This document shows positions 6,001 through 9,614 of a stretch of 9,614 nt of DNA, one piece after another. The position numbers and the translations under genes are program-made. Origin of the DNA: Campylobacter sp. (GTDB lineage Bacteria > Campylobacterota > Campylobacteria > Campylobacterales > Campylobacteraceae); contig JAFVMP010000225.1 of assembly GCA_017506845.1 (NCBI GenBank), positions 1 to 9,614 on the forward strand, in the 5' to 3' direction. The first letter of the stretch is position 1. Each line of letters begins with the position of its first letter. The notes under the pieces are model-generated. The model searched no databases. It was not told where the DNA came from and saw only the letters and a list, made by a program, of their open reading frames with translations.

Positions 6001-7455
6001 ATGAGTAATATGGGAATACTAGAGGCTAAACGCCCTGAATTTGATGAGCTACTAAGCAAAATCGCAAAATATGCTGATAGCTTTGAGATTACTAGTGAAC
6101 TAGCATATGAAACTGCTAAATATACTATGATTGATGCGCTTGGTTGTGGTATTTTAGCACTTAAATATCCAGCTTGCACTAAGCTGCTTGGCCCTAGCGT
6201 TGAGGGTGCTGAGTTTCGCCCACTAGGAAGTAAAATTCCTGGTACTTCATATCAGCTTGAACCTATCCGTGCAGCCTTTAATGTGGGCGCAATGGTAAGA
6301 TGGTTAGACTATAATGATACCTGGTTAGCAGCTGAGTGGGGACACCCAAGCGATAATCTAGGCGCTATTTGGGCAGTAGCTGATTATGTAAGTCGCAAAA
6401 ATTTATCACAAGGCAAAGCTCCGCTAAAAGTTAAAACTGTTTTAGAAGCTATGATTAAAGCACACGAAATTCAAGGTATTTTAGCACTTGAAAACTGCTT
6501 TAATAAAGTTGGTTTAGATCATGTTTTATTAGTTCGTATCGCCTCAACTGCAGTTGCTGCTAAGCTTCTTGGCTGCAATTATGATGAAATTCGCAACGCA
6601 GTATCAAATGCCTTTATAGATGGTGGCGCACTAAGAACATATCGCCATGCACCAAATACAGGTAGTCGCAAAAGCTGGGCAGCAGGCGATGCCTCTAGCC
6701 GTGGCGTGGATTTAGCACTTAAAGCAAAAAGTGGTGAAATGGGTTATCCATCAGCTCTAAGTGCGAAATTTTGGGGATTTGAAGATGTTAAAATGAAAGG
6801 CCAAAAACTAGTAATACCACAAGAATTTGGCTCATATGTAATGGAAAATGTCCTATTTAAAATCAGCTTCCCGGCTGAATTCCACGCTCAAACTGCGGTT
6901 GAATGTGCTATGGCACTTCATAACGAAGTAAAAGATCGCCTAGATGATATCGAAAAAATCGTTATCACTACTCAAGAATCAGGCCATAGAATTATCAATA
7001 AAACTGGAGAACTAGCAAACCCAGCAGATCGTGACCACTGCATTCAATATATGGTAGCAGTGCCTTTAATTTTTGGTAGACTTGTAGCTGATGATTATGA
7101 AGATAGCGTAGCAAGCGACCCTCGCATAGATGCTCTAAGAGATAAAATGGAGGTTGTAGTAGATCCAAGATATACAAAAGAGTATCTAGATAGTGATAAA
7201 AGAAGCATTGCTAATGCTGTTGAGATTTACTACAAAGATGGAACAAAATCTCAAAAAGTAGAAGTAGAATATCCAATAGGCCATAGAAGAAGAAGAGATG
7301 AAGGTATTCCACTATTAAAAGCTAAATTTAAAGCGAATCTAGCTACAAGATTTAGCCCAAAAACTTGCAAAATTATAGAAGATTTAGTAAATGACCAAAG
7401 AGCTTTAGAAAGCTATAATTTTAACGAATTTAGCGATCTATTTTGGCAAGGTTAA
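6001..7455 (+). CDS. prpD: 2-methylcitrate dehydratase
   Basis: Removes water from 2-methylcitrate to give 2-methyl-cis-aconitate. The 484 residues equal the usual PrpD length (483 in E. coli), and the MmgE/PrpD fold is clear throughout. Seen are [21 protein letters not shown], the highly conserved [19 protein letters not shown] (101-119), [57 protein letters not shown] and the tail-side [10 protein letters not shown]. PrpD is independent of an iron-sulfur cluster and usually leaves rehydration to 2-methylisocitrate to an aconitase such as AcnB, which is not in this window. There is no acnD or prpF. It is the last gene of the operon, ten bases after prpC, with GGAG at 5991-5994 giving the start. 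A terminator follows at once. Confidence 0.95.
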   Translation: MSNMGILEAKRPEFDELLSKIAKYADSFEITSELAYETAKYTMIDALGCGILALKYPACTKLLGPSVEGAEFRPLGSKIPGTSYQLEPIRAAFNVGAMVRWLDYNDTWLAAEWGHPSDNLGAIWAVADYVSRKNLSQGKAPLKVKTVLEAMIKAHEIQGILALENCFNKVGLDHVLLVRIASTAVAAKLLGCNYDEIRNAVSNAFIDGGALRTYRHAPNTGSRKSWAAGDASSRGVDLALKAKSGEMGYPSALSAKFWGFEDVKMKGQKLVIPQEFGSYVMENVLFKISFPAEFHAQTAVECAMALHNEVKDRLDDIEKIVITTQESGHRIINKTGELANPADRDHCIQYMVAVPLIFGRLVADDYEDSVASDPRIDALRDKMEVVVDPRYTKEYLDSDKRSIANAVEIYYKDGTKSQKVEVEYPIGHRRRRDEGIPLLKAKFKANLATRFSPKTCKIIEDLVNDQRALESYNFNEFSDLFWQG

Positions 7456-7493
7456 AAAAAAAGGCCTAGGAGAGATCCTAGGCTATAATTTTT
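7454..7493 (+). terminator. Intrinsic terminator of the prp operon
   Basis: A perfect 8-bp stem GCCTAGGA/TCCTAGGC (7464-7471 and 7476-7483) closes a GAGA tetraloop, extendable by one G-T pair. It is followed by TATAATTTTT. It begins within ten bases of the prpD stop. An A-run (7454-7462) upstream could serve as a T-run on the other strand, but no - strand gene arrives here. It separates the operon from rpoD. Confidence 0.85.
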
Positions 7494-7634
7494 AAATTCT
7501 ACTAATAAATTTACTACCAACTCTAGATCCAAATTCACCTTATAAAACCACTAAATTTAACCCAAAAATTTAACTAAATAAAATATCGCTAAAAATATAA
7601 AAAATTTAATTTCAATATTATTTAATCAATTTTT

Positions 7635-7672
7635 GGGTATAATCCTTGACTTTATTTTGCCTATACAAAGGA
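7635..7672 (+). promoter_or_regulatory. rpoD promoter and ribosome binding site
   Basis: TATAAT at 7638-7643 is preceded by TTTTTGGG, a T-rich extended -10 context typical of Campylobacter sigma-70 promoters. Transcription would begin near 7650, with a leader of about 30 bases. AAAGGA at 7667-7672 is seven bases before the ATG at 7680. Upstream (7494-7634) is AT-rich spacer with repeated AAATTTAA-like tracts and no convincing gene. Confidence 0.7.
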
Positions 7673-7679
7673 TATTTTG

Positions 7680-9542
7680 ATGAGTGCAGCTAAAGAGATG
7701 TTTGCGCAAATTGAAGAGCTATTTCGTGAAAATGCAAAAAGCTATGTAACATTTGAGCAGTTAGTAAGACTATTTGACAAAGCCCCAACCGCAGGACTGA
7801 TCAAAAAGATAGAATCACTAGCTGAATTACACAAAATTCAGCTTATAAGCGCTGTAGAAGCTGCTAAGCAAAAGACCATTCAAGAAGCAAAAAAATCCGC
7901 TATAACCGACTCGCAAAAAGCTAGTGAAGCTAATTTAGAGGATGAATTTGACCTAAGTAGCGAGAGCGATCTACTTGAGTGGAGTCGCTCAGATAGCCCT
8001 GTTCGTATGTATCTGCGTGAGATGGGACAGATCCCACTTCTTAGCAAAGAAGAGGAAATTGAAATTAGTAAAAAAATCGAACTAGGCGAAGATATTATCA
8101 TTGATGCATTTTGCTCTGTTCCATATCTAATTGATTTTATCTTAGATTATAAAGAGCCATTAATCAATAGAGAGCGTCGTGTAAAAGAGCTATTTAGAAG
8201 CTTTGATGAGGAAGAAGCTGATGAAGAAAATGACGATGATATCGAAGAGGATTACATAGAAGATGATGAGTCAAATGAGACACAAAAACAGCCTAAAAAG
8301 CTTGATAAAAGAGCTGAAAAGGTAATAGAAAGTTTCAAAGCATTAGAAAAAGCTAAAAAAGATTGGCTAAAAATCGCTTCAAAACAAAATATCTCTATAG
8401 AAAACGAAGTTGATCTAAGTGCAAAACTAAATTTAACATTTAAAAAAAAGGTCTTAAAAGACAAGCTAATGGATTTAGGTCCAACTAGCAAATTAATCAA
8501 TGAGATTGTAAAATCTATTGAGACAGCACTAAAGAGTGATACAGACTTTGATAAAGAGCTAAAAAGACTAGAGTATAGACTACCAATGTTTAGTGCTGAG
8601 CTGAAAAAAAATCATCAACAAATTCTAAAAGATATCACCAAATTAAGCAAAGAAGATGTAATAGCTAGAGTTCCAGAAGCTACGATGGTATCTACCTATA
8701 TGGAGATTAAAAAGCTATTTCAAACTAAAGAGGCTAGCAAAACTGGATTTAACCTTGATCCAAAAGATCTAAAAAATATACTAGACCAGATCAAAAAAGG
8801 TAAAAATATTAGCGATGATGCTAAAGCCAAAATGGCTAAATCGAATTTACGCCTTGTTGTAAGTATAGCCAAAAAATACACCAATCGTGGCCTACCATTT
8901 TTAGATCTAATCCAAGAGGGAAATATAGGCTTGATGAAAGCTGTGGATAAATTTGAGTATAAAAAAGGGTTTAAATTCTCTACATATGCTACATGGTGGA
9001 TTCGCCAAGCTATTAGCCGTGCTATCGCCGATCAAGCTCGTACGATTAGAATTCCGATCCATATGATTGAAACTATTAACCGAATTAATAAGATAAATAG
9101 AAAATATGTCCAAGAAGAAGGCAAAGAACCAGATGTCTCAATCATCGCCAAAGAGGTCGGTCTAAGCGTAGATAAGGTAAAACAAGTTATCAAAATCACA
9201 AAAGAACCAATAAGCCTAGAAGCTCCAATAGGTAGCGAAGATGATGGTAAATATGGCGATTTTGTCGAGGATAAAAGCTCACTAAGCCCGATGGAACAAA
9301 TCCTAAAAGCTGATTTAAAAGAACAGATTGATGAGGTTTTAGACCAGTTAAACGATAGAGAAAAAGCTGTAATTAGAATGAGATTTGGATTATTAGATGA
9401 TGAGAGCGATAGAACTCTTGAAGAGATTGGTAAAGAGCTAAATGTAACTAGAGAGCGTGTCAGACAGATTGAAAGCTCAGCAATCAAAAAGCTAAAACAC
9501 CCAAAATTTGGTCGCAAACTAAAAAACTATATTGAGGGATAA
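7680..9542 (+). CDS. rpoD: RNA polymerase primary sigma factor (sigma-70)
   Basis: Directs RNA polymerase to housekeeping promoters. The 620-residue protein has region 1.1 (about 1-80) and region 1.2 ([19 protein letters not shown], about 105-123). A long non-conserved region follows and begins with a very acidic patch (176-200, 18 of 25 residues Asp or Glu). Regions 2.1-2.4 run from about 380, with [29 protein letters not shown] (435-444, the melting and -10 recognition helix) and RTIRIPIHM from 454. Region 3 is next, and region 4.2 has the [10 protein letters not shown] helix (589-598) and the KLKHP segment. A TTG at 7677 is in frame directly before the ATG, but spacing from AAAGGA favours ATG 7680. 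It is transcribed separately from the prp operon. Nothing is missing or truncated; the stop is TAA at 9540-9542. Confidence 0.97.
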   Translation: MSAAKEMFAQIEELFRENAKSYVTFEQLVRLFDKAPTAGLIKKIESLAELHKIQLISAVEAAKQKTIQEAKKSAITDSQKASEANLEDEFDLSSESDLLEWSRSDSPVRMYLREMGQIPLLSKEEEIEISKKIELGEDIIIDAFCSVPYLIDFILDYKEPLINRERRVKELFRSFDEEEADEENDDDIEEDYIEDDESNETQKQPKKLDKRAEKVIESFKALEKAKKDWLKIASKQNISIENEVDLSAKLNLTFKKKVLKDKLMDLGPTSKLINEIVKSIETALKSDTDFDKELKRLEYRLPMFSAELKKNHQQILKDITKLSKEDVIARVPEATMVSTYMEIKKLFQTKEASKTGFNLDPKDLKNILDQIKKGKNISDDAKAKMAKSNLRLVVSIAKKYTNRGLPFLDLIQEGNIGLMKAVDKFEYKKGFKFSTYATWWIRQAISRAIADQARTIRIPIHMIETINRINKINRKYVQEEGKEPDVSIIAKEVGLSVDKVKQVIKITKEPISLEAPIGSEDDGKYGDFVEDKSSLSPMEQILKADLKEQIDEVLDQLNDREKAVIRMRFGLLDDESDRTLEEIGKELNVTRERVRQIESSAIKKLKHPKFGRKLKNYIEG

Positions 9543-9614
9543 ATTTGAAAGGGTTATGTGCTTTGAAATTTAAATCAATATGCCAAAAAATTAAATTTAA
9601 AGGCTCTACCCCCC
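9543..9614. other. Tail after rpoD, ending in a C-run
   Basis: No hairpin terminator is visible after rpoD. A + frame from TTG 9545 (LKGLCALKFKSICQ, then KIKFKGSTP) stays open to the edge. The - strand is open as well, so coding cannot be decided. AAATTTAAA occurs twice (9566-9574 and 9593-9601). The window ends in six C (9609-9614), possibly the edge of a longer homopolymer. Confidence 0.3.

Noticed and set aside
5922..6179. 85-codon - strand frame over the prpC/prpD boundary
   Set aside because: Hydrophobic Ser/Leu-rich composition is the usual antisense shadow; it overlaps two certain genes.
7494..7542. Possible - strand coding remnant ending GEFGSRVGSKFISRI
   Set aside because: The peptide looks gene-like, but a stop lies directly before it and another a few codons further up. 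Only about 15 codons remain, too little to call a pseudogene.
9032..9517. 161-codon - strand frame antisense to rpoD
   Set aside because: Ser/Leu/Ile-rich shadow of the conserved regions 2-4 of rpoD; no start signals and no recognisable domain.
9566..9601. Inverted repeat AAATTTAA/TTAAATTT after rpoD as a terminator
   Set aside because: The arms are pure A/T, the loop is long (17 bases) and no T-run follows, so it would not form a stable terminator.
1..9614. CRISPR array, tRNA, rRNA, insertion sequence or toxin-antitoxin pair
   Set aside because: No regular spacer-repeat array, no tRNA-like fold, no transposase and no small paired genes were seen on either strand.

Overview
The window looks like an epsilonproteobacterial (Campylobacterota) genome segment, most probably Campylobacter. 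The evidence is a Campylobacter-type major outer membrane protein (MOMP) start, an RpoD with the family's long acidic non-conserved region, AT-rich spacers and TATAAT-type -10 boxes without clear -35 boxes. The exact species cannot be read from the sequence. The first ~190 bases do not fit this genome. They hold the end of one gene and the start of another, both resembling RimK-like ATP-grasp ligases, in a more GC-rich style (about 44% G+C by hand count). They join abruptly to the inside of the MOMP gene, so a chimeric join is the likeliest explanation.

Layout: (1) 1-~200, foreign-looking ATP-grasp gene pair on +. (2) ~192-689, first ~166 codons of a MOMP porin gene on -, cut off at the junction. 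(3) 690-906, its upstream region, with several -10-like boxes, a hairpin and a striking 11-bp phased repeat. (4) 907-1830, a gene on - for an unrecognised protein with an N-terminal helix-turn-helix. (5) 1831-2074, a divergent control region with two near-identical TTAC-N5-GTAACA palindromes separated by phased A/T tracts. (6) 2075-7455, a tight + strand methylcitrate-cycle operon, prpE-prpB-prpC-prpD, ended by a strong intrinsic terminator. (7) 7680-9542, rpoD, the housekeeping sigma factor, with its own promoter. (8) A 72-base tail ending in a run of six C.

Function: PrpE activates propionate to propionyl-CoA. PrpC condenses it with oxaloacetate to 2-methylcitrate, PrpD dehydrates that to 2-methylaconitate, and PrpB splits 2-methylisocitrate to pyruvate and succinate. 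The rehydration step needs an aconitase encoded elsewhere; no acnD or prpF is present here. The divergent HTH gene is the obvious candidate regulator of the operon. It is not a sigma-54-type PrpR, and the prpE promoter looks sigma-70-like. The most interesting material is this uncharacterised regulator, with a His/Cys cluster near its C-terminus, and its paired operator-like sites.
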